From Owenia fusiformis (taxonomy: Eukaryota > Annelida > Polychaeta > Sabellida > Oweniidae): DNA of 60,000 nucleotides. The notes under the pieces are model-generated. The model was not told where the DNA came from. It searched no databases and saw only the letters and a list, made by a program, of their open reading frames with translations. Of this stretch, positions 1 through 15,100 are shown in pieces. The position numbers were made by a program, and so were the translations under genes. Location of the stretch: the NCBI GenBank assembly GCA_903813345.2, contig CAIIXF020000011.1, positions 22,367,754 through 22,427,753 on the forward strand, written 5' to 3'. Numbering within the stretch: the first letter of the stretch is position 1; every line of letters begins with the position of its first letter.

Positions 1-258
1 ACCAGGAATGCTCACGAGTATTTTCCTGGGCCTTTCAAAGATCATCCTAACCTGAGCCCTGGCACAAAACTTTGCCTTCTCTCTAGGACTATTAGTTTAT
101 AATTGAATGAAATGGGCATTTGTTAGGTCTCTTGTTATAGGTCTGTTTGCAGGGCTCATTTTGTATCCTGTGATATTTTTATATTGGAAGGTGTGTGTTA
201 TGCTGATGTATCTATATTAGTACTGTATTTTAGACTTCATCAGATCATGCGTTATTAT

Positions 259-395
259 ATGTCACCGCAACAAAAGGTGACATGCTGTTATAGTTTCCAT
301 CTTTTTTGTGGATGGTGTTCAATGTTTGGCGTACGGTTGTTGTTGTTTGCCATCTGAAATAAATGGCAGGTGGTGACATTTCACAAATTGATGAG
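259..395 (+). repeat. Copy of the dispersed TGTCACCAC...GGTGGTGACATTT repeat family
   Basis: It begins ATGTCACCGCAACAAAAGGT, continues with a CTTTTTTGTGGATGGTG block and ends with AAATGGCAGGTGGTGACATT. The same order of blocks recurs near 15938, 17297, 29699 and 51478. It is a diverged, short copy of a family I cannot name. Confidence 0.55.
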
Positions 396-1720
396 TAATG
401 AAATAATTAAAATACACTTTGACAGTCAGTTGAGTTTTTCTTAAAAATACAATTTTGCACCTAGTTTTACACATAAAGTTCTTACACACAAGATTTCATA
501 TATCACAGACATTTATTTGATATATCTGACCATTACACTGTAAGATGTTTCGTCCTGCATCCATGGAGCCAAGTGTCAGTTATCTTAGAAATGTCTGCAT
601 AGAATATGAATACTGCCACTGTCGGAATGATGAACACTCACTTTCGTCATAAAGTTCTCATTATTTGCAAGGGCTAAAATGAAAGGAAAGCTGCAACAAT
701 GATATCACCAGGAAATTTTCTAATTCTATTACTGGTCATCGTTGTAGTATTGTTATAACAATTTTAAAGGTTTCCGGTCATTAGCATTCATACCCAAAAT
801 GAACTAAGACTCAGTTATTTCATCCTATATTAGCCTTGCCCAAGTCGGTCTCTTTTACTTATCTTGATTTCTATAAGACCTGGAACTTTTAAGATGTATA
901 AATAAGAGATCTCACAAAAATACCAACAAATCTCAATGATTTTCCAGATTTGAGATGTTCAATACTTGTGCATTTGTTACCATTGGCACAGACAGTTATC
1001 AGCGCCATGACCAAGAAATATACATATAAGTAAATTTCCTAAAAACGAGTCATCAAAATGTTTCACTTGTATTTTCTATTGATTAGTCCCAGACTGACGC
1101 TATGTTGAATACACAATTGAATGTATTGATATATTCAAAAATTATAAAGAAACTGATTGTAGACGTCTAAGAAAATGTTTGAATAACCTAGCAAACATTA
1201 GAGATAAATAATACATGCTTTACTTTACATGTTGCCTGAGGGCTGCTCAACAAGGCACTTTGATCTGCTCTATGTATTTTTTGAATTATGAAATGACTTT
1301 ATGTGTTCAGGTTGTGCTGATACCCATAATTTAATGCTACTACTCTAACTGTCACTAAGTAAATTCTGAGACTAGATATAAAGGGCTTTTATTTGGATTT
1401 TAGTCAAAAGGCAAAGTGCTAAAGAATAAGAGGTCAAAATGAATCGAGGGAATGCTTTTTACCGAACATTACCAACTAATGTTAATGTTTACTTTTGCAA
1501 TTCATTGTGCAATTCTAAAAAAAGCTTAACTTTTATTTACAAGCTCCTGTGAATAACAGATGATTTGTGTATCATTTAATATTCTCATTTTGTTAATCAT
1601 GATGAATATTGATGGTATTATTTCTAATTACTCCTGAAATAATCTGCAGTTCACCATGACCAGCTGGATGTTTGTTAGGCGAAAAGAGAGACTATTGGTG
1701 ATTAAAATTGGACGAAAATA

Positions 1721-2064
1721 TAATAATAGTACAATAATGTCATTTCTAAGTGCAATATAGTGAAATATTGGACCGAGGGCCGATGGCCCAAGGTCCAATA
1801 TTTCACTATATTGCTCGCAGAAATGACGTTATTAGTATTATTACCACCGTTAACGACCAGGGCTGAAATAGCAAAAAAATCTTACGCACTGAACGATATC
1901 TAATTTCCCGGATAAAAATTGCCAGTCCAGAATATATTCTAGACTGGTCCATTTGGACCACCACTATGACGTCACACATTTCTCAGGTCGATATAGTAAA
2001 ATGAACGCCTTCTAAACTAGCACTAAAACCCCTAGAACTGGCCCGGCAAGGTGGTAATAATAAG
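1721..2064. repeat. Palindromic MITE-like element with a 23-bp perfect hairpin
   Basis: Bases 1752-1774 and 1792-1814 are perfect 23-bp inverted copies around a 17-base loop, which itself contains GGGCCGATGGCCC. Weaker pairing extends outward to about 1721 and 1843. TTATTACCACC near 1845 is inverted against GGTGGTAATAATAA near 2051-2063, suggesting the outer border of the same or a nested element. There is no coding capacity. Confidence 0.6.
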
Positions 2065-2337
2065 GGGTTGTTGACTTTGACTTAAGCTTGGTTTAATACA
2101 TGAAAATGCAACGTTTTTAACAAGATTTAAATGCTATTACAACAAAAATGATTTTCTTGAAACAAATAAACTTAATTTGAAGAAATAAACTAATGGTAAT
2201 TCAAAACCACCAAACATTAAATTTTTATCTAACCCAATTAAAGTCAGAACATTCTTTAATTAATTAGCCCCTACCCAAGTTAGGTCATTAACATTTGCAA
2301 AAACTTGCCAACGATGTAAAAGTCCTCCAATCTGGTA

Positions 2338-2596
2338 CAGTGTAACCCTCTGTAAGTGGAACACTTTTTAGGTACCAGAATACCTCGAAGTAGTTTTCCA
2401 CACTGGAGGTGTTCAACCTTTGAAATAAATCAATAAACTTTTAGGTATGAAATAGTTTTTCTTACTTGAAACTATGAAATGAGGTTTGCTGCAAATCAAA
2501 GCCCAATGTAGAGTTCTTACGGTAACAGGACTTGGAACATTATTCAACTTTTCAAGGTTTTCCATTTACAGGTGTTCCACTTTACAGGCTTTGCTG
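2338..2596. mobile_element. Short TA-flanked inverted-repeat element (MITE)
   Basis: Both borders sit next to TA. The left end reads CAGTGTAACCCTCTGTAAGT and the right end is an inverted match (GGTGTTCCACTTTACAGGCT then TTGCTG). The length of 259 bp, the TA target and the absence of an ORF fit a non-autonomous Tc1/mariner-like MITE. The superfamily is inferred only from target and termini. Confidence 0.6.
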
Positions 2597-3189
2597 TAGA
2601 TAGATAATTGTTTATTATGCCATTTATTGTATATTAAGCCCCTGGTAATAATCAGCAGTTTTACAGGTCACTGTGACCTGCCAGTACTGCATGGTATAAA
2701 CATCATTCATGAGCAATTAATAGATAAATGTTGAAATGTTATGTTGTAGTGGTAATACCAAACACAATTTTGAAAAGTACTGATTGTACTTCATGTAGAA
2801 AGTATTTACTTACTGACAGTTATCAATTAAAAAGAAGCTCATTTAACAGCAACAGTAAACAAACAGTAACAAACAAAATCTATGAACATCTCTTGCTTTT
2901 GAATACCTCTCTTATGAACGCGTCTCTCTTGAGCGTCACTCTTGTAAAAACTAGATTGAACATCCCCCTAGTAAAAACTTTGCCATGATCAGCTCAGAGA
3001 AGAAAACGAACAAAAAAGATTGAATCAATCTTGAATCAAAAGCAGAAATTTTAAGATTATATTGCAATCAAGTAATAAAAGGAAAATTAAATGATAAATA
3101 ATGTCATTGTTAGGTGTAAAATCTCAATTTATACCCTATTCTCTGTGAGGTTCAAACAAGTGAATATGATATATTTATTCCATGTTTAG

Positions 3190-6100
3190 GGTCGAAGGGC
3201 GAGGTGCAGCTACCATTCTGGAGGTCACCTATCAGACTAAATACATCCGGCCTGAAGAAAATGCTGCAAACCAACAGACAAAACTGATTGAAGCTGATCT
3301 CAAAGCCCTGGAAAAAGAGAAATCTGTCCTATTAGCATGGCAAAAGAGAGTACAAAAGCAAAGGAGTGTGTTGGATGGTTTCGCTGATAACTTGACCAAA
3401 GTCCAAGAAATAAAAGACAAGGTAGGCCTACAGTCTAGTACTATATTTTGGTTATACCATCTTTCAAAAGTTATATGTTAAAATAAAAGAAACTATTATC
3501 ATGATCAATGTTTATCATATGATATTAGGTTTGTAAAGAATAGTTTTGTTTGTCCTTACAATTACATCTACATACCGTATTCCATTTAAGATACTTGTAT
3601 AATCATTTTGTATAGGATGGTAAAGTCACCCCAATGTGTGGTGCCATGGATGCTACTGTTCTTGATGGCATGACAGGGTTCTTCACCATGTATGACAGCC
3701 AGGCTACTAAGCTAGACTCCACTCTTCATGAGATTGACCAGAAGCTGGAGGATGTCACTCAGGGGATCAAACAAAAGCAGGACACGCTGGCAAATATGGA
3801 TGCTGAAAAGGATGATTTCCTTTCAAGGTAAGCGCTGAAAATATTTTGGCAGCTAGTTTGGCATGCAGCAATAGGCTCGAACCTCTTTTCAAGTTATTTT
3901 GGCCATTTTCGGATGAGTGTTATCAAATGTGAATCCCTCTGGAATTTTTGAAATTGGAACCTCCTTGCCATAAGTTGGCTATGGGACTTTGCGCTTTGTA
4001 TTCAATTTTGAATGGTACTGTATAATATGTCCATGGATATAGCAAGTTTCTACCACATCACTGTACAGCTGCCCTAAGCTTTGGGGGCTCAGTTGGTAAA
4101 GCATTAGGGTTTCGATCTTTGGGTCTTAGGTTTTGATTCACATATGGTAGGGTATTAGTTTTCCATCTGTTATACTTGTTTGTGACAATGCACTCAGCAA
4201 TATAAGTTATTGAAATATTTGAAGTACTATACAGGGTAAATTCTGCTTGAGAAATTCTGTATTGGAACGAGACAAAGTCTGGTTTGTGACAATGCACTCA
4301 GCAATGTGTTGTATTGTAATGCCACAAGTAAATAAAGAATGCTGATTCATTTGGAGTTTTATTTTTAAGACAAGGAAAGTCAAGTTGCTTTATTATGATA
4401 TAACCTAAACAAACATTTACTCCCTTAAAACAATTTATATAAACAAATGTGATGCTCCAAAGTACATATTAAAATATTATTTGTCAAAAATCAGATAGCG
4501 GTAATCCAAGATAAAGATTTGTTGGTGCATGTTCCTTCATCATTTCAAAGTATCTTGCTTTAAAAATCAACTCAGTTTCAATGAAAAAATATAAAAGATA
4601 TTCTAATGAGTAGATATGGTCATACCTCCCTATATAATAGTACACTGTATATGATTATAGCTATCAAATCATAGGGTGCTCTCCATTGGTTGTGTGGTTC
4701 AGCATATGGAATCCCTCTTTTCAGCCAACCTAAAAATCACTTGCTTGGATAAACATTTAGTTCTAAGAGGCTGACATTGAGTATAATTTGATTTCCCTCA
4801 CTGATAAGTAGCCCTATGGTGAGCTGGTATCATATCATATTAGCAACCACCTTCTATGTAAATAAATATACTAAATATATACACTGCATGTACAAGTATA
4901 CTAATGTAAATCTGGCAAATGTAATCACAAGCAGTGTTTTCATTATATGTCCAATTACCACACTCTGCTAATATATTAGTTATTTCCATCTCTCAATTTT
5001 CATACTCATACAGGGTGACACAACTTCTAAATAAATGCACATTAAAGTGCATCAAGTTGAGCTTAAGTCATCTGAAACTCCTTGTGGAGCTGCCCCATGG
5101 GGTATTGTTTCAATGTGCTAAAGAAAAAGTCAGAAATCGTTCAGAAAAAAGTTATGCAACATTATGTGGGTGGCTCATTTGTGTATCACCCTATATTTAT
5201 GATCAATAAGGGACAAATGTTAAAGAACAAAGGAGGAGGGAAATTAGCGCAACAGATTTTGGACAGTCATATTTTGGATTTTGGCCATTTTCTGAGGATT
5301 TAAACAATTGCATAAGTTAGGCCAATGCATTACCTCCAGGAAAATCACTTTTAGAGATGATAAAATAATTTCGACTTTGAGACAGGGTAGATGCAAACAA
5401 CCCACCCACATGTTTTTTCTGAAATGTTTTCCTAATTTTCGACCCCTTCCATCCCTGCTTTTTTAATTTTTCTTGCATCAATATGTTGTATTTTGACACA
5501 TAGTTAACCACTTTAAAGGAATAAGTGATTCCTTCAGGGGTTTTAAAGATACCCATTATGGGTGACCAAACTTAGCTGAAAGCAATGATTTTTCCTATGG
5601 GAAAATAACATGGGAAATATTGTTTTCCACTTTATCTAAAAGGAATCATTTATTCCTTTTAAGGGATTAACTGTGTGTCAAAACGCAACATATTGATGCA
5701 AGAAAAATTAAAAAAGCAGGGATGGAAGGGGTTGAAAATCAGGAAAACGTTTCAGAAAAAACTTGTGGGTTGGTTGTTTGCATCTACCCTGTCTCAAGTT
5801 ACACTTTAACATACTGGTAGTTCATCAGAAGTCAATCAGGTTCTCTATTAATATAATTCATTGGTCAATGTTTTCTGATGAGGACACATTATAACGGGAC
5901 TGATTGGTTGAAAAAATGTCAGCCTGGTAGATTTTCAAATGATGTATTTAACTATGAAATTCATCTATCCTTGTCAGAGGCTAGTATAATATAAGCCATT
6001 CATTTCAGGGTACATTTTTGTGTAATATGGAATAATAGTAGTTGATTACATGTAGATTCCCATCAGGGTTATAATTAACAATTATCTCTTATGATATCTC

Positions 6101-9100
6101 AAATACCTTATACATGTAGGAGACTGTGATGTAATTACAGCAGTGTTTGCTCAACATCATTTGGCAGCTAGAACAACAAAGGTGATAGACAGGTCAGAAT
6201 CATCCATTCATGGGCTACCTTGCCAAGCTTTGTGGTCTGTTTTATTCTGATACTCATAGCATCTTTCTGTTTCACCTGAAACATGATCTCGGGGCTGAGA
6301 AGAAATGAGATGTCATGTTTTATCATGATGGGTCTGTTTGGGGTGGACCAATGAGATCCATTCTGATACTCATGACATCACTCTTCCTGTTTCGTGACTA
6401 GCAATATTCTAGTTTCAAGAGGAACTAGGAAAGGCTGTTATCTCTCATGATGAATGGGATCAGGCGCTTTGGATGCATTTCTGGGGTAATATCTTCTAAA
6501 ATCAAAGAGAATTGTATTCCTCTCTTTGACATTGTTCAGAATAAACTTTATAAAGTTTATATCTCATTTACCTTTGCAGAACATGTGCATGACATGAAGT
6601 TGACTTACAGACCCTTTCTTGGTAATCAGAAAACCCTTTGAGCAACACCAGGAAAACAACAACAAACATCAAAGGAACAATATGTGCCTATAGAAACACA
6701 ATCCTCAGAACCAATTCACAATCTTAAACAATTGTAAGATTTTGTGGAAGATCTTATGATTCTGCTCTTGGACATTCTGTTATTTATTCATTCCCATTTC
6801 TCCCATTGGGCTGATCATGACCTTGGAATGGTCTGGCTAATTCAATAATCCTGTCAGAAAATGCACTTCATCTCACATTCCTGCCTGGAAACTACCTATA
6901 TATTCAGCATTGGTTTATTGTACTCTGAATCTGAATTTGCAAGCCACGCTTAGTAACCCTCTCACTAATACAAATGATTCTGCAGTTATAATGAGGATCT
7001 TAATGATCTCAATCGTAGTTTTAATGACCTTATATGGAAGTTTTCAACCGAGAATGCACTGACATGATTTTACCTGATTAGATATAGGCTTGATGATTTC
7101 CATGATGGTTGGATGAAAGATCTTGCATCTAACTCTTATGTGAAGGATATGTAATAGATCTGTAGATAGGGTGGTGTACATGTACATACCTGGCCCTAAT
7201 GCAAGTTTGCACTTTCTCTAAATTAGGCTAAATTAAAATCAAATTGATTTATATGTACATGTGACATTAGTACAAGTTAAGTCTAGGTCTGGGTCCTGAT
7301 ACCCTTTGCATTGTCTTCATCACTCTTTCAGTTTGCAATAAATCTCTGAACTCACCGAACGAATCACAGTTTGTTGTCTGTATTTTTTCCATTTCTCTGA
7401 CGTAATCGCATAATTATTGTGCACGCATTAAGCACTTCTTCCTTCCAGCTCGCTGATTGGTTGAGAATAGATCATCATGGTAGGTGTGAAATGATTTATG
7501 ACCCGAATTATCATGGGCATCTGAGTCGTACGTGGGAGCAGACTGTAATTGAGTCTATACTAGGCAGAGGGTAGTTTATTACGAGACTCTGGGCGCAGGG
7601 TAGGCTTCTGATAAGGTTGAGTTCTACTGTTGATCAGCTTGTGTAATTTCAATAAGGACAAATGCAGTGTGCAATTTAATTGAGGAATTGTGATAATGGT
7701 CTATTGGGGCTCCTCATAACCTAGAATATTATCAGCAAGGCAATATATCCATTAGGAATGATTCTAGAACTAATATGGGATTATAGAATGGAAGGAAAAG
7801 CATCTGGGAACTATTTTGGTCATTACTGTGTATATTCATCATGTTGTTTCTATATGTTATGGTAATAAGGGGTCTACCATTGTTACTTTCAGAGCTTAAC
7901 TTTTTCAGAAAACTTTTTAGAATTGAAGTAAAATTTAAGATAGGCTCACATTTGAATATTGTTCACAGTATAAGCAAGATTATGTGGAAAATAACTAGAC
8001 CAGAATTTATGATCGAAGAGGTTTCTTTATGACCAGGTAGACATTTAGATTATAAAGGCATTAAATGAAAAATAATTCCCCTTGGAATCCTGGTTAGAAA
8101 ACAATATTTTGAGCATAATGAGGATTGGAATGGAATTCTGGCTTCATCTTTTTTCTGAAAAAAAAGAATTCTGGACAGAAAATGATTTTGCTAGGTTCCC
8201 CAAACCTAGAACAGTGTGGTCCAACCCTAGCCTATGGAACTTATTAGTATGATGGTTTACACTTCATTAGCCAATGCATAGAATCCCACCATGGAGAATT
8301 TTGATGGGTTCTCTATATTTTTGACAACTGGTTTTCTTTCAGTTTGAATATAATTGTAGATGCCATTTCATGGCTATTGTCACAAATGGTTGAGCTAAAG
8401 TCCTTGCTATTGTCTCAATGTTTTCCTGAGATTTTCAAATCCACATTTTACTCTTAGACCTTGACCAACTGCTGACATTGGATTAGCTTTTTCAGAAGCT
8501 GTCTTAGAAACTCCTCTTTTGCTACTACTGGGATGAGAAGATGATGATTGATAAAGACAGATAAAGTGTGATATTTTGTTAAGATGAACTTGTTTAAATC
8601 ATGGTTGGTCAATGTACTCTACAGGGAATGAATTATAATAGGGTTGGAGGTTAGTGTTTGCATTAACAAGTTCATGATTTTCTATATTTTTTTGTTCCTT
8701 AAGATATGGATGAAACTCAAAAAGTTTTGTTCCAACATTAATAAACATGATAAAATACCCTTTTGGTAGATTTTGGGATAAAAAAAGTTGACTACAATTT
8801 GCCACTTTGTTTCCTTTATTTTTCAAACTTGAAGTTCTGAGTTATTTCCATGACTCTGAGAATTCTGAGGTTAATAGAGGAAGATAAAATATAAGATCTA
8901 TTAAAGTAAAGGTAAGATATATTAAGGTAAATATAAGATCTATCAAGGTAAATATAAGATCTATTAAGGTAAATATAAGATCTATTAAGGTAAAGGTAAG
9001 CTATTGTCAGATTAATCAGAGAAAAAATGTTGTTTTGATATAAACAACAATATCCCATAAGGGATGAGAGATGTATTAATGTGCTAGATAACATTTACCA

Positions 9101-12100
9101 GGATTCCAGAAAAACAAAGGTCCATTGTTTATGAGATGCTATCTATACTACGTACCTCTGTTACCATAATTCAGTTCACCCCTGGAACTCTGGAGCATGA
9201 AAGCATTAGTAGGGGAGTTAGGCAATATGAGCTCTTATGATGTATGCAGGAGAATATATATCCAGAAAGTGGGCTGAAAAATTGGTCTTGCAGTTTTAAA
9301 AAATGAATAGAAATAATAATTTAAATCAATTGCCTTTCTTTTATGAGACAATTAGATCTAGCTGAATATATCAATTTTTTACAGAAACTAGGTGTTCATG
9401 TAAATGTGTTTCGCTGTATTTTGACATGTCTTAAATCCCATCTTTTTAGACACATGTTGCTTTAATTTACAGCTTCCCTGCATTTAATTGACAGATATTA
9501 GTTTCTTGTATAGTATTACTTCAAAACCAGGAAGATGGCTGAAAATAAAGTGTCTGGATGGCCATGTTTTATAAAGTAAAATAGACTTGAAAATAGCACA
9601 GATAACAAGGAATAAAATGAAGAGTTGAAGTTAAAATTAAATTGAAAAAAAAATCTAATTTTTCTCTCATTGAGAATTTTGAGAAAGTTTATGTAAATTA
9701 TAAGAATTCAAGGGTTTAAAGATTTAAGGGTTGGCAGTTAACTTTGCTATGTAAATATTTAGGTCTTCTGCCTTATAAAAATGTTATTTCTGCACCATGA
9801 ATATTGTCTTGTCAGTTTAAAGTTCCACAGATTGTACCCTTAACCCCAGCAGCTACTAATTTGAATTACTACGCTCTAACTGAAATAGGTAATTTTGGAT
9901 TTGAAGCTTATAAGATCTAAATTATCCCAATAGATTATAGAAGCTGCCATGACTTCTCATTGGGAGTTTGAATATGCAATAAATGCCAGCTATTTATGAA
10001 GGCAAAAAAGTATGTGCCTGCAATTCTGAATTTTGAACAACCTAAACTAATTCTCTGAAATGCAGACGAAACTCTCTTTTAAGGAGGCAAAATCAAACTA
10101 TACAAAATAGTAAAAGGGTACGTTCAGTGTATAACATAGTTTTGAGCCAGTAAGCAGGAAATAGGTTGAAGCAAACCAGTATGAAATGTTTTGTTTACAC
10201 ATTTCCTTTAGATGCTTTTATTAGACCAGAAATGAAAGATGGAATCTACATGTTTCTCTTGACAGTAACTCATTTCTTACTGAGAATACCTAGCCTTGAA
10301 GGAAAGCATTTTTTGTATTTATTTATAAATAGATGAGTTATAGTTACTCATTGAATTGCATAGAACTTTATTAATATTTCCAATTGTATTGAGAGAGACT
10401 GATTGATAGGAACTTAAGAGAAAGGTCAACAATAAGAATTCTGTTTTATTACTCATTTAAGTCGTGGCATTTAATTATGTAAATGGTAAAGTAATGTGAC
10501 ATTTACCCAAGAAAAATAAAAAGGTTTACTAAAAAAACAAAGTTCTTCTATGAGGATTAATTTATTTCCACATTATAAAATACCAATACTGTGGTCTCTA
10601 CTATAAAACAACTGGACCTAGTATTGTAGTATTTGATGAACTGTAGATCCTGGCACTAATAAACTTAATTATACAAGCCTGGTATAAAAGGGAATGCATT
10701 TAACAAATAGTAAGATGAAATTGATTTGACAGACCACAATGAAACCATGAAATCCCAAATCTCTAAGATGATGAAATTAATAGCTTATTATCTTCCATCT
10801 GTGAATCTGGGCCACTATTATTGTAATAATACCCTGAGGTTTTTAGTAAGCACATCAAAACTGTTTGGTGTCCACCCAACATAAAAGGCATCCAATTTAT
10901 CAACATAAAAGGCACCCAACTTTAACAGGCTTATCAGTCACTGTTTTTAAAATACCATTTTTGTAATTCTCATCAATTAAAAAAATTCTGATATGCCAAA
11001 GACAGGATAGACTTATGCCACACATTCATTTTTTCTTATAATCCTATCAAAATCAAAAAAATAACATGTGAAGATGAGTAACAGTTTGTCTTAGTATGTC
11101 TTACTGGTAACCAAGTTTGGTCTACAAGTACAGTATAGTAGCTATTTAGATGTGCTCTGTAGCTCTGTGTTCAGGGATGAAATGCACTCAATAAAAACAT
11201 GCAGATCTACAGTAAAACCTGTGTATATTTGAACTATTTTTGACAAGAAAAAACATTCAGTGTTGGTAGGTGTTCACTACAAAGAGAGGGTAATTCATAC
11301 AGAAGTCAGAACAGTGTGTGCAGAGAAACGGTGAACACTAAAGACAAGTATTCACTAGAGAGGAGTGTTCACTAAGTTAGGTTTTGCTGTATATATATAT
11401 ATATCAAAATTTTACACTTATGCCTCAACTGAAGATGTGAAGACATACTATTTAGAACGAGTACCACAAAACACTATTGTGTCAGCAGTCTCAGTAGTAC
11501 TTGTAATATTATAGAACTAAAGAATGATTGGTGATAAGCTTAAACTATATTGTGTTTCTTGCATCATTTGCATCAGAAGTAATTGAGTGAAAGCAATGTT
11601 TGATTTTCTACCCATTACAGTGATTGTATATCCTAATCATTTAAAAATCATCTGTTAATTAATATCACTATTCAGACAATTTGTTTCAGGGAGTTGAACT
11701 CCATTTTTATTCAGCAGGACTCATATTCCTGATTTATGCATTCTATATGAGATTAGAATGAATAAATGTAATATTTTGATAAGATGCCACTTGACCACAT
11801 CACTCATGAGAATTTTTCTTGTTACTTGAAGTCTTTGTCTCCATCAATGTTAGATCCATTCATAGATAAAGAATCAATGCTCTAAGATGCTAAATCCTAG
11901 AGGGTTCTCAAATTGCTTTTGCAATGGGTCTGAGTCCCTCAAGATTTATAAATTATTGGCACAGGTACTCTCTTGATGCTGTTTTTCCCAATAGTCAATT
12001 CAATTGAAAAGAAAAAGTTACAGTTGAGTTGCCCAAGGACACTACTACAAGTAAAGGAGAATGGGGAATAAAAGTATGTGAGGCAGTGGTTATCGTTATA

Positions 12101-15100
12101 TAGAGTTGAAACTTCTGAAGTACTTGTAAGTTAAAACTGATGTTGTCACCTCCTCTTGTAGTGTTAGTACTTGAATAATGAACAAGTACTGAATCTGATG
12201 AAAATCCCAGTGATAGTATTACTTTAGAACAAGAGTTCACTGGATTGTTCTCCATTCCTACAGTAGTTGTATATAAAAACAAAAATATATATAAATTGGA
12301 AAATTGAAGTGAAGGTATTGCAAATAACAAATTGATTCATAAAACTCAAATATCTTTCACAATACGCCAAAATGCATGATAAATGACTAGTAAACAAACA
12401 ATTAAACAAATAGGTTGTAGTACCAAGCTATGTACAATTCATTCAATTCCTATTGATCATCTCAACATAGCCACTATACATGATGATAAGTATTACACCT
12501 GTGAACAAGCAGTACAAGATAAAGTTGTAATTTTACATCATCAAGGTGCCAAAGATACAGTTGCCATAGTAACCATACAATATCATTTCAAATGGTTATA
12601 TAACTGTTCTGTTAATTGGTGCCAGGATTCCCTGTATTCAATTAGTGACTAAATACACCTTGCAACACTTGAATCTTTACCTCATTGTAACAATCTATTA
12701 CTTACATGTATGATCATTCTATAGGATTCTTGTTTTGTTTATATGGACAGTAGAAATTAAAAATGTGTACCTTTGCATATCCATTTGCACAGCAGGTTTT
12801 TTGGTATCCCATCATCCCACAGGTATATTTTGGGAAGGAGGGACCACCTTAAGGGAATCATTACATGGGATGCTCAGGATTCCTTAGTTTGACCAGGTTT
12901 TGTTGATTGGCTTAATATTAGATTATCTTTCTTATAAATGGATTATTGTATATAAGTAGTAATAGATATTGCTTATTGTGGAACATGAATGTGCTGGGAA
13001 TGATTTCTGGTATTTCTGCTTTCAAATCTTGCTTTTGATCTTTACAAGAAATTGCACTCAAGAATATTGGTTAATCTGCTATGTTGCATTGATTAGGGTA
13101 CACCATTCTTTCAGAAATGTTACTGACCAATTGTAAATTGTCAAACTGTGTCTTTTAATACTTTTTCCCATTTTGACCATAATGCTCACATATTGTTTAA
13201 ATGATCAATAATCCCAGATTGCCTCTTAAAACAAGATTAACCACTTTCAATGGATGCCCTTTCTATTGGATACATATTCATCTTAGATTTAATTTCCTTC
13301 AACATTCTTTCAGAAGAGTGCCACGTTCAGATTCTATTTATGCAATGAAGCCATGATGGAAGTACATGTAGTTTTATTACTGCATACAATGTAAATGTTT
13401 ATCATTTGACAGTTTATATGTGCATTTTTGCTTTAATTTCACTTAACAATGTTCAAGTATTCATTTTAGTTTTTAGCTTTACAAATAGGTCTTTGATGAG
13501 TGGTTTATATGTTCCATGCTCTTATAATTTAGAATAATACTTCTGTTTTTAATATTGTCCTTTGTTCAGATAGGTACAATAAACGGTATAAAGAGCATAT
13601 GTTTTATATGAAAAATTTATTATCATTTTGATTTGTTTGAACTTACAACCAACTCAGTATTCCCGACATGAATTATTCATTGTTAATAAATAGTTGAATC
13701 CTAATAGAATCCATCACGCTTCTGGAAATTATCAAATAAAAGAATTGTTTGGCTTCCAGAAATGAGATAATGAAAAATCATTTGTAATTAGAGTTTGCTT
13801 GTCTGTAATTTTCCTATTTGCAAGTTTTTTGGGGTTTAGTAGTTTATCTCAGTAGGTTTTGAGCACAGATGATGATGCTATAATGAGAACTTAATGTAGC
13901 AGTTGCTAACACATGTTATAAATACAACATAGAAATGTATAAAACCATGTATGATTTCAACATATGAGTGCATGCCGCCAAATCAGGAAAATTCATGCCC
14001 TCTCTCTAGAATGAAACTGTTTCCAACCATCTATTAGCTAGGGTTTGATCGAAATTTCAAACCTCAACATATACATTATTTGTTGCATTTGATAATATCT
14101 AAGTTAAACCATGAAATGAAGGTTATAATGATGCTGTTTTAAAATATTTCTGATAACATTTCCTCACGCCCTGGCCGAAGTCTCTTTAGAATCATGCAGT
14201 TTCCACCATTTTCATCCAGTTTACACTGGATGATAATTGTTCAAATATAAGCAATTTTAGTGAAAAATTTTGTGACGGATTTTCTCGTCACTCTAGGTTT
14301 CAAGGTCATTTCTGAGGCGACGAGAAATCTTGTCACTCAAGGTAGTCAAGATGTTAAAAAAAGTATCTTGTTAATGAAATAAAAGGTTTATCTTAATTTT
14401 TATCTATTTTGGGGGGTTTTGTTTTAAGTTTTTGCATAGTTTTTGAGAAATCAACCAAAATTTCCTTTGTATAACTTTAATATTAAGAGGTCTAAGAAAA
14501 TGTTGTATATGCTATTTTGTTCCAACAAGGTTCGGAAAGACATTTTATTTCATTCTCAAGAATTGGTAGAAAGGGACAAAAAACAATTGCACTAAAAAAC
14601 AACAAAAAATGTTAACAAAAACAGTTACATAAAATATTGATACAAACTAACACAATATCCTTCTCTCTTAGAATGCATACTTACTGTAGCAAAAACACAG
14701 GTGTGCAATTTCCTGTTTTGAGAACACAGTTCTTTCAATGTTTTTTTATGGCATTAGAGATATTCTTCTGTTCTAACTGCATTTTAAAACTAATCTTTTA
14801 TCATTTAAAACAGAAAGTTCAACATGAGTACTAAACAAATTTTAGATGAATTAAATAAAACTTAAACTTTCAAGGAAACATTGCAGCAGCATTTAATAAC
14901 AAACAGATGTTTGTTCTATTTTGCAAAAATATGTAGTATATAATATTGATTACTGATTAAACTTAAAATAATTCATTCATAATGGGATACTCATTTAACA
15001 ACTATGTGCAACGCAACATCAGGTTAAACAGTCAGTAAATTGATTTTTGAGTGAATTAGATTTGCTAATCTTTGATTTTTTTATATAAAAGGCCCTTTGG

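Larger units (their letters stand above)
1..3189. other. Non-coding DNA upstream of the first visible DUF4140 exon
   Basis: AT-rich sequence with no convincing exon. It is intron or 5' flank of the DUF4140/DUF4139 gene: the first visible exon enters mid-codon, so at least one more exon must lie upstream. I looked for the conserved N-terminal strand of DUF4140 in all frames and did not find it. The stretch holds a dispersed-repeat copy near 259-395, a palindromic element near 1721-2064 and a TA-flanked inverted-repeat element at 2338-2596. Confidence 0.6.

Noticed and set aside
4081-4150. Functional tRNA gene
   Set aside because: A and B boxes are present but no acceptor stem or intact arms, so it is a SINE head.
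8816-9094. Minus-strand ORF with YIYLNRS repeats
   Set aside because: The periodicity comes from the 21-bp AT-rich tandem repeat, with no other coding signs.
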